NCBI GenBank assembly: GCA_963281255.1
Contig: OY725501.1
Location: 3,511,674 to 3,575,673 of the forward strand
Direction of reading: 5' to 3'
DNA from: Aphrocallistes beatrix
Lineage: Eukaryota; Porifera; Hexactinellida; Sceptrulophora; Aphrocallistidae
DNA: 64,000 nucleotides
The notes under the pieces are model-generated. The model had not been told where the DNA came from, ran no database searches, and saw nothing but the letters and a program-made list of their open reading frames with translations. A program made the position numbers and the translations under genes. Below are positions 1-12,815 of the stretch, in pieces; the first letter of the stretch is position 1; every line of letters begins with the position of its first letter.

Positions 1-1455
1 TTATAGTGGACATCACATGTTTGCTAAGAATAAATTTAGTTTCGTCGCGAATCAATGAGAACTATCCATAAGAACCAATCGTTGTGCCATTCTGCCCAGC
101 ACAGTTGTGGATCAGGTTGTACACTGCACAAATTAACTATTCTAAACCCGCTAGTCTTCCTAGCACGCGCAATCAAGGATATTATTGGTAATTTTGCATG
201 GTTCTAGTGTGTACTGTATGTCCATTAGCATAGAGACAATTCTAAGTCTACGTTCCATAGAGACAATGTTCTATAGTAAGATTCATGGCCTCCTACTATA
301 TCATGTTCTATAGCATCACCTGGTGAGAATTACATAGAATTGAGTCTATATACAAATACTCCTCTGATACTAGCACAATGGCCAACTTGACTATCTCAGG
401 CTAAAAGCTTTCTAACCAGATACGTCCACAAGATTGATATTATCTAAACTGATAGGGAAATGAATACACGTGTTGGCAAACTGTCTCAATGAATCTCGTT
501 GAATACTGTAAGCATGTGGTTAAATGCATTTGGGTCATAAATCGGAAGGATTGTAGCAAACTTAGAAGAGAAAGTTCATTTCGAGGTTGCATGTGCGGTG
601 AGAATGCATGCAGTATGGTTAACCCAGAATTATCAGTAAATAGAAAATGCAATTCAGATATCTATAAATGTACTTCAGAACAAATATGCATTGTTTGTAA
701 GGTAACACCTGCTGTTTAGGATAATCAGTGCTTTTATAAACTTTTGTATGTATTTTTAATTCAATTAAACAAATCAAAGTTGTAAGAGAACCTTAATCGT
801 AAAACCAAAGTTTATTAAACATATTTAAAGTCCTTGTTACACTCAATTTAGGTTCTAAACAGATTTCATTGGTCAGTTTGTGTACAATCTCAATTGAAAA
901 CGAATTCAACCAAAATGTATTAAATCAAACCGTATTTTACAGTTCCATAGAAAAAGAACAGATGGTATTGTGTGTAGGTAAAATACTGATATTACATTGG
1001 ATTTGGGGCACTTAAAATCTTGGAAAAATCTTGGAAATAACCAACACATACTTTTTGGGATTATATAATATCGTTTAAGTTAGGTAGTTTCCAAATAATC
1101 TGCTAACAAACATTCCTTAATTATAGCTAGGTGATGAGTAATACCGCATAATAGCATTAGCTATGCCGTTCTATTTAGCTTAAGATGATGTATTCAATAT
1201 TAACTATATTTAACTTGGAAATGTGAGTCTCGCAATGCTAAAATGATATTATGTCATTTATATTAGATCAGGAGGAATGAAAGGAAAATTAGGAGAGAAA
1301 CTTTGGGTAATATTACATGGGGAAAGGAAGGACAAATGCAGAACAAAATGTCCGTTTGTTAGTATTAGATAATAAAAAAGTCAAGCAATGTCCCATTCTA
1401 TGTAATAGTAAATAGTTAATACTTGTAAGATGGGAAATAACATATAGGATCTTAC
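1..1455. other. AT-rich intron sequence of the formin gene, no exon recognised
   Basis: Lies downstream of formin exon 10, whose donor is at 1455. I searched both strands for FH1 proline codons or FH2 motifs and found none. Short open frames near 440-720 on both strands overlap each other and show no recognisable motif. Confidence 0.5.
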
Positions 1456-4400
1456 CAATCTTTTTGATACTCTCGAATTCACAAGCTGTGTACTTCTCTT
1501 CTGCCTCTACGAACTTTTCTTTCAATTCCTCGATATCTCTGCTGTACTCTTCCACTTGGTTGGAAGTATCCAACTAAAAAAGATTGGAATGTTGAACAGG
1601 AAATATTCCATTATTAAAAGATTCAGAACATGAAAACAATAGAACTTGGTTAGGACGCAATTGGCAGAGACATGCACGCGATTAGTCAATAGTTAACAGA
1701 ACTAATTAAATCCAGTTAGCACACACACGATAAACCCAGGCCTACCAATGCACATTTTTGAACAATTATGTCAAGTTTTCATACTGAATGATTTCTTGCC
1801 AGAAACATTGAATATTTATGATATATATCTTTATTCAGTTTACACATGCATATGCTAAATTTGTGGCGTTTTTAAACAATTTCGTTCCATATTATGTATT
1901 CGGTTAATGAATAATATTTTTGTGATTCTTCATACCTTGAGAACGTCATTTCTTGTTACTTCTTATTTTTAGAAGCAAAAAAAAAATATAATGATGTTAA
2001 AGTTCGATTGATTAATCTTTTCTGGGAATTATGAACATTCTATCTATAGAACATTCTTCAGTTTAGTCATCATTGATAACTCACACTGGTTATTATAGTC
2101 AGGTTTCAATCTAATTAATCTGTATTATGATTATGATTACTAATACACCACAATAATGGCTACAAATTGTCTATGGTAAAGAGGAAATGTTAACTGTTTC
2201 GACTCACCAACTCTTCGATGTCTAAGTTATTTTCCTTGTAATTGGTTATGAGGTCTAGTAGCTTCACATGTGTCTCCCTCTCCTCTAATGCCTATACAAC
2301 ATCAATAGTAGCGTGATTGTATGGAGTTATGTGGGGATCGTGTAATGCATTGGGTTATATGGGGATCAGGAGTCAATATATTTAAATACTGTATATCCTA
2401 GAATAGTAGCTAGAGCAGTTTTTAGATTAAAAAATTGCACCTTCTTTGGAGGGGGGATTATTTGAGGTGTGGCTGCTACAATTGAGTATATACGGTATGT
2501 GTGATATTGAAACTTACCTCTAGGAACTCGTCCATGTGAAGTTCTGAGAATTCGTGGTAGAGTCTCACACGGTAGTTAAGATTCGGAGCTGAGTTGCAGA
2601 GAATTGATACGAAACTCAGACAGGAAACCTAATTATATAATCACATTATACTAACATTATGCAATTTTAAAATCAAACAATAGATCAAAAACAAGTCATT
2701 ATCTTGTATGGCCTTGTTAAAGTAATATAATTTAGGAGTGTAGAAGTTTTTCAAAGCATTCGTATGGAGAAATACTTACCCTGAAATCTATTGAACAAGA
2801 TTCATCGAAGAAGTAATAGACAAGTGTTTGGAACCGCTGTTGTTCCCCTTTAGAGCGAGAGAAGCAGTCCACCGCTTCCATCACCTTTCGATGTCCGTTC
2901 AGCTGATTGAAGAGACAGACAGCTGATAAGGTGTCAAGTATCAGAATGCTCGTTCTAGAGATTAGAATATATGCGTAAATATATTGAATAATATACTTAT
3001 GTAATTTAAATAAAAAAGCTGATATTATTCAAACATTTCTAACCTGAGTTGTGATACGAGCATAATGCGCGCCATATGAGTGAGGCAGTCTTTGTGGCTG
3101 AGGACAGCTTGGAGACCGTACTAAGAATAGAACAGTATGAGCGCCAGGAATTCTAACACTGCACTCAATCAATGCAAAGTGAGGACCAAATCCTGGCTCG
3201 TGATTGGCCAACCAAGTTTAGAATGCTGACTCAAAAGAGAATACAAGATTTGTCGTCTCATAACAAAATTAGATTAGACAAATGTTCTGTCATAAACTAA
3301 CAAACTGAATGGAAGCTCTCTATTATGCGAATGCATTGTTAACATCCCATTAGAGGAGACTATGCAGATCGGTGTGATGAACTCACCGTATTGTTCAAGA
3401 TGGCTTTGAGGCACAGCATGCAAATATGCAAGTCATTGACATAGTGGAAGTTCCTGCTGGATTTCTCACGAATGGGTTTGATCGACGGGATAGACTGAGA
3501 AGACATTAGAGTCGGAGTCCCCTTCTTACTATCCGATTTGTTCCTATCAGGAAATGTCAGTTGGAAGTATTATATTACAAATACGAAAGCTTTGAGTTAA
3601 GTATTCATAATATGAAATAATCAAAGCTATTTCTAAAATATTATAAATATTATTTGTTGCAAAATGTATGATTCGACAAAGTGGCAAACACAAGTGATGA
3701 TGCGTGAGTATATTTGTTCAAACTTACCAGATCCTCCAATGTATGAAAACATTAAGATACAAAAATCTTAACCAACATATTGTATGGTAGAGTAAATTAA
3801 TCCAAAAAAAACATTTGTAAAAAAAACAGAAATCCATTATATTTTTAGAAATAAAATATATTTTCTTTGATTGTATTATAGTGCAAGTGAATTATCATTT
3901 CAATAGGAAATTTTGTATATATAGTTGGCTGATTGTCTAGAGTTGTTTAGAAAGCCTATTAGGGCTATGTATAGCAGACTTGGAGTAAGCAATTACTAAT
4001 TCAATAGAGCTGAAATTGTCCTATTTAGTTCTTAAATATAATAAAAATGATTTAGAACATGTTGCCCTTTCAGCCGCAGAATATTTCATTGAAAATACAG
4101 CTAAGATAAAGTGAAATAGTATTTGTGATTTATAATTAAAAATTCGGCAAAATTAGATGTAAGGAAATGAGGGCGGAAGCTGACGTCTTCAGCGGAAGAA
4201 GTTAGAACCTTTTTTCGCTTCCCACAACGAATGTCGGATTATGCAGGCTCTACTGTATTAGCAAAAAAGTAGAAAAATTTTTTGCTATCGATGACATTCC
4301 AGTTATTTGTGAGCCTACACAGTCTAGCACTACTCGCTAATAGTAGACACTTTTATGCAGATTCTGCTTGGAAAGTATCAATTTTTATATAATAGGAATA

Positions 4401-7400
4401 TACTACTAAATATATCCTTACTATTAAAACTCGATTAATGTATATTTATTTATATATTTATTTATATATATATATCTCTGTAACGAATTGATTAAAGAAA
4501 CTGGAGGGCACAGAAAGCTAATTTTTGGCATGTGGGAGTCTTTTGGCTATGGTTCCAGTAAGTTCTGAGCTCAGACCAAAATGTCATCATGGAATTATGA
4601 CGTCATTGTCACATTTTTTAAAGTTAAGCAACACAGTTATTCGGGCATAACTCAGCTATTATAGGAGATAGAAGGAAGAAATTTTAATAGAATCTGTATA
4701 CTAACATACCTCACATATGATGCGACTTTCATCAAAAAATGATGACTCATCACTTTGTTATGACGTCATCATTACGCATCAAAAATTTTAAAATTGACAA
4801 ATTTGGTGATTTTTCGAGTGATATCGATTAGCACAGTAGGACAGACATATTTAGAGATGCTCTCTCCCTTATAATTAACCAATGTGACCTCAGGCGACCG
4901 AAGGGAGCCTCCGGCGGACACAAAGTGTCCGCCAGCCGCGCAGCGCAAGCAAGCGAAGCGCGCTTGTTTAATTAAATTTGGATACTTTTGAAAAAATGAA
5001 GGAGTAATTTTATGTGTTGTCCTATAGGAATATTTCTTTTGATTTAAGTTTAGGAAGTCATGATGACTCATTTATGTGTATTATAGAGTTAACTGTACTC
5101 CCAATTATATTAGTCAAAACTGTAATGTTAAATCCCTGGATTCCGATTGGCTAGTACACCTTGACTCCTTGTATGAAAAGTTGTGAAAATTTTGCAGAAT
5201 TTGAACCCAGGTTAAAATCTCCACCATATAAGAAATATATGGTCCAAATTCGGTGCAATTTGTCCAATAGGATTTCCAGGAGCGAGCAGACGTACGTAAG
5301 TACGGACGGTACACTCCGATCTGACATAAGACATCTCCTATACTAGGAACTGCACTAAAATGTCTTTCTGCAGACAGGGAAAGTATCTTTTAATTTAGTA
5401 AGTTTTACTCGTGAGTAGTTATTCACAAATATAATTGCCACTCAGGAGTATCTATGTTAGAAATATATTTAATAATAACCTGAAATAGTGGATCCAAATA
5501 TCTTTCTCTAGATTTAACAAATATTTACACACAAATGCATACAAGTTGCAATCTTTGTATGTTATATGCAGTTTTCAGTGTAACTTATGTGCAGTTTTCA
5601 GTGTAAATTATTATGCAGGCTTTTACCCATGAATTGCATAAATCTCAAATCAACATAATTGTATTAGAAATGTATATTATTCAAATACAGTCGACTCCGC
5701 TTAATTAATAGGGTCACAACGGTCAGAGGACATTTTGCCCCGATTAAGCGGAGAACCCTATTAACCGAAAATATTTATTAGTTTTTAGTGAGAGCTATTC
5801 CGGTCCTGCTAAAAGTGGCCCGATTAAGCAGTGACCCTATTGAGCGGAGTCGACTGTACTTCTAAAAATAGTAAAATAATAAAACTTACATTTGAAGTTC
5901 AAAATCGATTCTGAAGGTGAGATATTCGATGAGAACCTCCAATCCCCTATACTCGTCCAGGAAATTCTTCACCCAGCTACAGGAAAGAACATGTCATGGT
6001 TACACAACAAATGCAATAGAGTATTGTGACTGATTTCTGAAGAATTCTGAATGCATTAATCAAATTAATTATTGTTGTTAGTGAGATAGACGCATATGAT
6101 AGACTTTGTAGGGGAGAGCTGCATTTGTCCTAAAAGTGTTTTTTCTGAAGAAAGGGGTGTGTGTAGAGGCCTTTTAGGTGAGGCATCTTGCTCCCCTTTG
6201 GGACCATTGAGGCATTTTGGTCGGGGAATATATTGTAATGCTAGGATTTTGCAGTTTTTAGGAGTGATGTTTATTTGCAAACTACGAAATTCGGACAAAT
6301 GCATGTGTCCCCTTTGTAGACTCTTTCAGAAGTTCAACAATGGCAAAACTAAAATGCAGCTAGTGAGTCCAATATAGCTAGCCCTGCAACCAACGAAAGT
6401 ATCACTATTCTTTCCAGCTGATAACGAATCGTTTCCAACTTGGAATATCGACTTTCCATTTTCATCATAATCACGGGTTATCGAAATGTGCAGTTTCTAT
6501 ACGTTTAGTGAGTGACACAACAGATTTGTTAAAGTTAAAATCCTCGAGCGTCTTTGAGTAGACATGACAAATCTAAAGTTACCTATGCACTCAATGCCCA
6601 TATTTGGTAATAAACACAAATACAACTCTTAAATATATTAAGTGGGCGTAGTGAAGACGGGATTATGCCATATAATATATAACTCAGTCAAAATATGTTG
6701 TTTAGATAGATAAGGAGGGAGAAGTCATTCTTAGCTAGGCTAGATGCTTAGGTAAACATATATGTTGACATATCGGATAGGGTTTGAGGTGTTGGTTTAC
6801 ATCTGATTATATCAGAAGATAAGATACGAGACAGAATTGGAGCACTTGTAACATAATATGAGGCAATATTATATAGTAATAATACATGATATTCTGAAGA
6901 ATTATGACTACATGTGGATAAATGTTCAAATTAATCATCAGCTCTGTTTCGCTGTTCTTGAGTGCTGTTGCGTGGTATTCTGAGGTACGAGTCAAATTAA
7001 CCATGGATATTCATCTTGCGTGGTATTCTGAGGTAACACAATCCTGTAATCATGATGCGATCATTTACATAGTTCTAATTTATACAATGACTTTCCATTT
7101 GAGTGGTGATACTTGTATGTTTTCCCTACTCTAAATAGTGTATTTTGCTGTTTTGCTTGAAATACTAAGTCAAAATTTAGTCTGAACTTAGTTTTGACTT
7201 AGTAGTTCAAGCAAAACTTAAGTTTAAGTAGTTTAGTGAATAATCAGGCTCCTGTAGGTCGTGAAGCACAATACACTATTTAGAGTATGGTAAACATACA
7301 AATATCACCACTCAAATGGAAAGTCACTGTTTAAATTATAACTATGTAAATGATCGCATCATGATTACAGGATTGTGTTACCTCACAATACCACGCAAGA

Positions 7401-10400
7401 TGAATATCCATGGTTAATTTGACTAGTACCTCAGAATACCATGCAAAAGTGCTCTTGGACATAGTTGTATGACTTTCTTATTTAATATGACTACTTTTAC
7501 TATGCGAACCATGGATATATAGAATCGTGCAGTACACAACAAAATGTTTCGTGATTCACAATAGAATAGTTCAATATTCGGTTGACCAAATACTATTTGG
7601 CAAATAGTTGATATTCAGTTGGGAACCGAATATCAGTATTCGGATTCAGATTCGGTTACAGGGCCGTAGGACGCTGTGCGGTATGGGTCGCGTACCATAT
7701 TTAAGCCATTTAGTGCCAAATTTAAGCTATACATTTACAATAATTAGACTTTTTAGCAATTTCTACACTTCATTAATGGCTGAATCCTATTACTTTCCTG
7801 AGCAATTCAAGCCAACTAAAAGGTTACTAACTAAGATAATATGCAGAATGGCCTGATAACTACAATTACTAGAGTATACATATTTGGTGACTTCCACCAA
7901 ATATGTATTCTCTAGTAATTTATTCAAATTAGATTAACTCTCGCTTTTTATTTGGTTGAGTTGCAATACTTATTAATAGATTATACCATTTGTTTTGCAA
8001 TTCTAATGTTAAGACTAGCCTTGATTATTCTGGGCTAAGACAAGCAGGCTCTCACTGATTCCTTCGCCGCACCAATAAACATTTGCTTCCTACGGCTCTG
8101 GGTTAGGGAACTATTCATGAATACTGATGCTCGGTTCAATCGGTTTAAACTCTATAAATATAAATCAACCTGGGTCCAAAACTTATCTATATCTCAGTTG
8201 ATTGCACCATGGACGCACTAATCTAGAATAATACTTCTTTACGGGGAGCCTGCACATGTCAGAATTTGGAGTTATGATTTTGTCAGAATATCTAGTTCTG
8301 CACATGTCAGAATCGGTTTTCTAGAGTTCTGCACATGTCAGAATCGGTTTTCTAGAGTTCTGCACTTGTTAGAATGTAATTTCTATAGTTCTAGTAAATG
8401 CAACTCAACCACCTCGTCACGAAATTAAAATGCCACTTTCAGACTCAAATGGACACTATTCCGAACATAAAATGCCCCTTTTCACACCTTTATTTTACAT
8501 ATTACTCTCGAAACTGCTCACTTTCGCTCTTCCATTCATTCTAAAAAGAAATAAAATGCCACTCAACCACCCTCCCACGAAACTAGAGTAGAACTTGACT
8601 CCCATTCTAACAAAGTCATAACTCGATAAAACTGATTCTGACATGTGCAGAACTCTATAATAGCCGATTCTGACAAGTGCAGAACTAATTATTCTGACAA
8701 AATCATAACTAGAAATTCTGACATGTGCAGCTCCCTTTACATAGAAGTGGAAAACAATGATTACAAAAAGAGAGTATTAGTATAAGCACTACAAATTAAA
8801 CTTTTAACCTACTACAAAAGGATCTATTGCATTTCTATTCAGCTCAAGATGTACGTATATAGGATCCTTAGCTGTTAACAGCAATTTAGTTTCCACATCG
8901 GCAATTTCAAAAATCCCATTAGCTGTAACCGTGGAACTTCCTACAGATATGTCTTGTCAGTGGAACGCAGCATTTTTGAGTATGCTGGACACATTTATTG
9001 AGGTCTCATCGATAATTAGATTAGAAAAAAAAGTAATCCTAAAACTTCGAATTTAGCTTGGCGGTGGAAAGCAGAATCATCCTCTGTCCAATAATTATAT
9101 TAGGAATTACAGTTCTGGCAATCCTACAATCCTACAACTTTTATGATCAATTAATTCCTCATATTTTGTATTAGAAATTCCACGAAGTCTTCGTGGTATT
9201 TGACTGAGAAGGTGAAATCTCCTTTAACGATAAATGCTTGTCTAATTATACGAAAAGTCAGCATAGGTAAATGTAGGATTTATTTACAATACGTAACGAG
9301 TCGAAGCATGAATTCCATATTAATATTCAGTTTCTATATGGCACACTCATTGCATAAAATGGAACGGTATAACGATAAGAAAATTGTTAAATATTTTAAA
9401 ACGATTCTTTCGAGTAATGCTCAAATTCTAAATTAGATATACCAAATAAACCACAACATGTCTGGCAATTAGTTTGCATATATATGTATACAAAGAAACA
9501 ACCACATCGAAAATCATTTTGAACTTGTGAATATTTGTCTATAAAAGGAGTCAACAGTTTGAGAATCGTGGTCCATTGAAACGAACTAATTATCAAGTCA
9601 ATGCCACAAGAACAGGTCAGGAATAGCAGCTGTATAGAAAGTACAGATTTCAAACGTAAAGAGTGCAATGATGTGAGGAAATAAGCATTTTAATCTGCTC
9701 AGAAGAATCTGTTCTGAAAATGATTTTAGTTTCATTTGCTCAACATTTTAATTTATTTAGACAATGTATCATTCCATATGAGGAGAGGCGTTGTCAAGGT
9801 GAACTGGTGCAGATAGTACGCCCAAGATCATATCGCATACAAATCAAAGGATTGAAGGTTCTGTCGTGAGAAGTACAATCTTCTCCTGAATTGTACTGCG
9901 ACAAGAGTTCAGAGGTTCGTGTAAGGAAGTACAGTCAACTCCGCTTAATCGGATCACTGGTTAATCGGACCTCTTTTGGTAGGACCAGAATAGCTCTCAT
10001 ACATAGAAGCTAATACAAAATATTTTCGGTTAATAGGGTTCCCCGCTTAATCAGGGCCAAAAGTCCTCTGACCGATGTGACCCTATTAAGCGGAGTCGAC
10101 TGTACATTCAATTATACATTTGACTCTGCTTAATCGGGACACTTTGGTCTCGGATATTTTGTCCCGATTAAGCGGAGTTCCCAATTAACCGATGGAATTT
10201 AGTATTAGCTTCTATGTATGGGAACCATTCCGTTCCTGGAGACTTGTCCGATTAAGCGGAGTTGACTGTATATTCACCACCATGCACCACTAGTTAATCT
10301 TGGCAATGCCACTGATTCGAACATAATAATGAAATAATGTTAACACAATATTATGTGTAAAGATACTATACTACAAGCGCGCTTCGCTTGCTAAATAATC

Positions 10401-11802
10401 GAATTTGAATGGTCAGCACATTTTGTCACCTATCTCGGCGAGGTGTGAACATTTCGCTTAGATCTTCGAACTTAATCCTAGATTCATCATTTGACACCTA
10501 CATGCCAATTTTCGTATCTCTACGACTTCCCAATTCTTCAATCAATTCGGACAAACAAAAAACAAACAAACAAACAAAAAATCCTAGAGTTTTAATATAT
10601 AAGATATAGTCGTGTTAAAGTTAAACTCACTGGATGTTGTTGGTCCGAAGGCTGATCTCTAGCTCTTGGAGATTCTTAAGAAACCGAGAATCATTTGCTT
10701 TTTTTCTAACTTTCTAAAATGCAACATTATAGAAATGATGCGTTTGTTGGTATCGCAACACTTTCGTTGATTGAATTCCTCACCCTTTTGTCTGCTTCCT
10801 GGACGCTAGCAATGGACTTGAGGATCTTACCTGGGTCCACAGACTTCGTCTCAGATTCCATTTTGAGGAGAGCTAGCTTTCTTTCTCTCGGCAGAGCCAT
10901 CATGTTGGACTTCTGATTGCTACCGATATTCAAGCGATCCTAGATACAAATTAGGTCAGTAGCATTCCTATACACACTCACTGTCTCTATACATCGATAT
11001 CTCCTCATTGTAATGTGATGAATTTAGTTGAAGCCAATAGCATAGCTGAGTTATGAATTCTGAACTTCATTTGAGAGTTCTCAGAATAGAATATTTAACT
11101 CTAATGTTTAATATTATCAAGATTTATTAATGGATATTAAGGATGTGGACTCTCGCAGTGATATCAGGACGTATATGAGAAAAAGTTAAAAGTCACAGAA
11201 AATAAATGGATTTATCTATTCTACGAAAAACTAGAAATAGCGGATTATTAATAAATCCCATCCATTCTATTTATAGCTTGGACCCCATATTTCTATGGCT
11301 TCCCCGCCCAAAATGACTTAACTGGAAATGAGTTAGCAAAAGTCATTGTAAATGAGGGGTTTTAATCTATCTTCAACAAATTTGGAAGAGCTCTTGTTTG
11401 ATCGCATAGACTTGAATCATGGATTAATAATCGAACCCAGGAATGGGAAATAGGCTCATGATAGAAAAACTTCATGAAGAAATTATTTGAACGCCATAGC
11501 AACTTAGGTACGTCTTAAAAATTTGAATTTAGCATTAGGATTAAAAAAAAACTCACCAGAAATTCTCCAAAGTTATGAATTAACTCCAGATCATCAATCA
11601 CGACATTCTCAATATCGAAACAGACGCCATCAGGTCCTTCAAACTGGACGGGGCTCGTCACGAGGTACTCCGAGGGGACACTGGATATGTCTGAGGGTGT
11701 GAATGAAACCTCATGGTGCAGATCAGAAGCCTCGCTCGGTGAATTCTTAGATCGAGAATTACCCGCGCTTTCATCGTACGTTTTCAACGGTGTATTTCCC
11801 AT
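1456..11802 (-). CDS. FMNL: FMNL/FRL-type diaphanous-related formin, 5' half (exons 1-10)
   Basis: Formins nucleate and elongate actin filaments; the N-terminal half read here is the Rho-GTPase-binding and autoinhibitory part. Ten exons with consistent phases: 11557-11802, 10831-10939, 10631-10697, 5890-5976, 3387-3543, 3044-3120, 2780-2954, 2518-2628, 2208-2291, 1456-1573, giving about 410 residues. The start MGNTPLK resembles the MGN start of vertebrate FMNLs, which are N-myristoylated, although residue 6 is Leu. A GTPase-binding segment lies at about 77-118. FH3/armadillo follows, with LEISLRTNNI, WVKNFLDEYRGLEVLIEYL, LHICMLCLKAIL, LDTLSAVCL and NLNYRVRLYHEF all matching FMNL order. A coiled coil (about 345-410) ends the visible part. 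FH1, FH2 and DAD must lie left of the window; no proline-rich exon is seen in 1-1455. The exon 3 acceptor (after 10698) has a poor pyrimidine tract and is the least certain boundary. Confidence 0.87.
4415..4966 (+). mobile_element. Non-autonomous Helitron-like element
   Basis: Starts A|TCCTTACTATTAAAACTCG and ends in a GC-rich stem region followed by GCGCGCTTG|T. The same two ends recur at 32674-33301, and related ends occur at several other sites here. The element has no terminal inverted repeats, has no coding capacity and lies between an A and a T, all as expected of Helitrons; but the 3' end is CTTG, not the usual CTRR. It sits in formin intron 4. The interior shares blocks with the copies at 33.0-33.3, 39.2-39.4 and 41.1-41.4 kb. 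Confidence 0.55.
5160..5346 (-). repeat. Dispersed repeat, Helitron-5'-like family
   Basis: The block containing GCTCCTGGAAATCCTATTGG and a following segment on the minus strand recurs at 58040-58205 and 59615-59790, with a shorter match at 23185-23270 and 31235-31320. In the last two it directly follows a TTAAAACGCTAGGATTTTT start, suggesting the 5' part of a Helitron-like subfamily. Confidence 0.45.
5688..5856. mobile_element. MITE, CAGTCGACTCCGCTTAAT family
   Basis: A 169-bp element with terminal inverted repeats CAGTCGACTCCGCTTAAT and its complement, flanked by TA on both sides. The internal halves are also imperfect inverted repeats (CCCGATTAAGCGGAG). This is one of about ten copies in the window. 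The TA target site and CAG...CTG ends fit pogo/Tigger or Tc1/mariner mobilisation. Confidence 0.8.
6119..6304. repeat. Possible MITE with TGCATTTGTCC ends
   Basis: The 11-bp inverted repeat TGCATTTGTCC bounds a 186-bp segment in formin intron 4. No second copy was noticed, so the assignment is tentative. Confidence 0.3.
6966..7448. repeat. Long foldback (inverted-repeat) element
   Basis: Two arms of about 180 bp, inverted and nearly identical, carry GCGTGGTATTCTGAGGTA, ATGATGCGATCATTTACATA and ACTTTCCATTTGAGTG. They flank a centre with its own hairpin (about 7150-7217). One arm of the same family recurs at about 41755-41920. Located in formin intron 4. Confidence 0.7.
7865..7920. repeat. Near-perfect short hairpin
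   Basis: 26-bp arms with a single mismatch separated by a 4-nt loop (AATTACTAGAG...CTCTAGTAATT). It lies in an intron and shows no sign of coding. Confidence 0.6.
8243..8736. mobile_element. Foldback element with internal TCTGCACATGTCAGAAT repeats
   Basis: The ends GGGAGC(C)TGCACATGTCAGAATTT are inverted at the right side. Three or four direct repeats of the TGCACATGTCAGAAT motif follow inward from the left end, mirrored at the right. This repetitive-arm structure is typical of foldback DNA transposons. Formin intron 4. Confidence 0.6.
9932..10102. mobile_element. MITE, CAGTCGACTCCGCTTAAT family
   Basis: CAGTCAACTCCGCTTAAT at the left end and its complement AAGCGGAGTCGACTG at the right, with TA on both flanks. 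Adjacent to a second family member. Confidence 0.75.
10116..10268. mobile_element. MITE, same family, diverged left end
   Basis: Ends GACTCTGCTTAATCGGGAC and AAGCGGAGTTGACTG. Its left end has decayed. It lies 13 bp from the neighbouring copy, so the two form a close pair. Confidence 0.65.
10374..10604 (-). mobile_element. Short Helitron-like element
   Basis: On the minus strand it starts A|TCTTATATATTAAAACTCTAGG and ends AAGCGCGCTTG|T, only 231 bp long. It carries the TTTGTTTG-rich block and the GATCTAAGCGAAATGTTCAC block shared with 15217-15586, 34980-35756 and 35759-36802. It lies 27 bp beyond the donor of formin exon 3. Confidence 0.55.
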
Positions 11803-12815
11803 TGTAAATCAGTGGTGTAGTAGTGCAGTATTTCTGATGCAGATTGAAATATATACTTTTCTGTGGACATTGTGCATACACATACTACGCATCTAGAAAT
11901 TAATCGTGGATAATTTCAGAGTTAATTCTTTGAATTAAACATGTTGCTAAGGAGAGAGTATCTAGTAATTAGAATAAATTGCTGAGGTACATGATAATAT
12001 TCTCTAATTAGAAGTGTTCGATCAGCTGAATCAATAATTATAACATCTAACAGAATGTTGCAAAGTTTTCAGAAATCGAGGATGAACTAAAGATAATTCT
12101 CTCAAGCGGATTATGTGCGTATTTATGTTTGGTCAGCAAAAGGTTCTTTTACCGCTCACAAATCAAAATTGATGCCGAATTTCCAGGTTTTTCTAGGTGG
12201 AAAGGAGAATATTGCAGAGACAACTTTAATAATACCAAAGTTAGTCTCGAATTAAAACTGAAACGTTCTTTCACAGAAAAGTGCTAGTCATGGTTTGATT
12301 GGTCGAGATACTGTATTAAGAAAGTTCTATTGCAAATGCATTAGTTTAATTCTGAGGTTTAACATTCGAATATTAGTTCAAAATTGAATTCTAATACAAA
12401 TGCCTTATACTAACTCCTAGCTCCTATGTGAACTGTATGAATATGCAAATAATCCATTTAGTTCTCCTTAAAACTTGTAGTACAGTCGACTCCGCTTAAT
12501 AGGGTCACATCGGTCAGAGGACATTTTGCCCCGATTAAGCGGAGAACCCTATTACCCAAAAATATTTTGTATTAGCTTCTATGTGTGAGAGCAGAGAAAC
12601 TTTTTATTCCGGTCCTGCCAAAAGTGGCCCGATTAAGCGGTTGACCCGATTAAACAGTTATCCTATTAAGAGGAGTCGACTGTATTTCATATCCACAGAC
12701 AACTAGGATGGATAAGCAGATATTCGATACGTTTGTTATAATAATCCCTAGATACTATATTGGCATAGTGGAATGTACAACAAATTGAACTCAAATACCA
12801 CATAATATCAATTTA
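11803..12815. other. Intergenic: formin upstream region and TMEM115 3' flank
   Basis: Contains one MITE (12483-12682). No other gene-like signal was recognised. Because both neighbours are transcribed leftward, formin promoter elements should lie here, but no convincing TATA box was identified. Confidence 0.5.
12483..12682. mobile_element. MITE, CAGTCGACTCCGCTTAAT family (longest copy)
   Basis: 200 bp, ends CAGTCGACTCCGCTTAAT and AAGAGGAGTCGACTG, TA flanks. It is longer than the other copies because an extra internal CCCGATTAAGCGG-type block is present. Confidence 0.78.

Noticed and set aside
7608..7856. 82-residue open frame in formin intron 4
   Set aside because: No motif, no splice sites, and it is surrounded by repeat sequence.
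10720..10830. Read-through extension of formin exon 2
   Set aside because: The frame stays open past the donor at 10830, but the GTAAGA donor and the next exon with LEISLRTNNI restore the family order.
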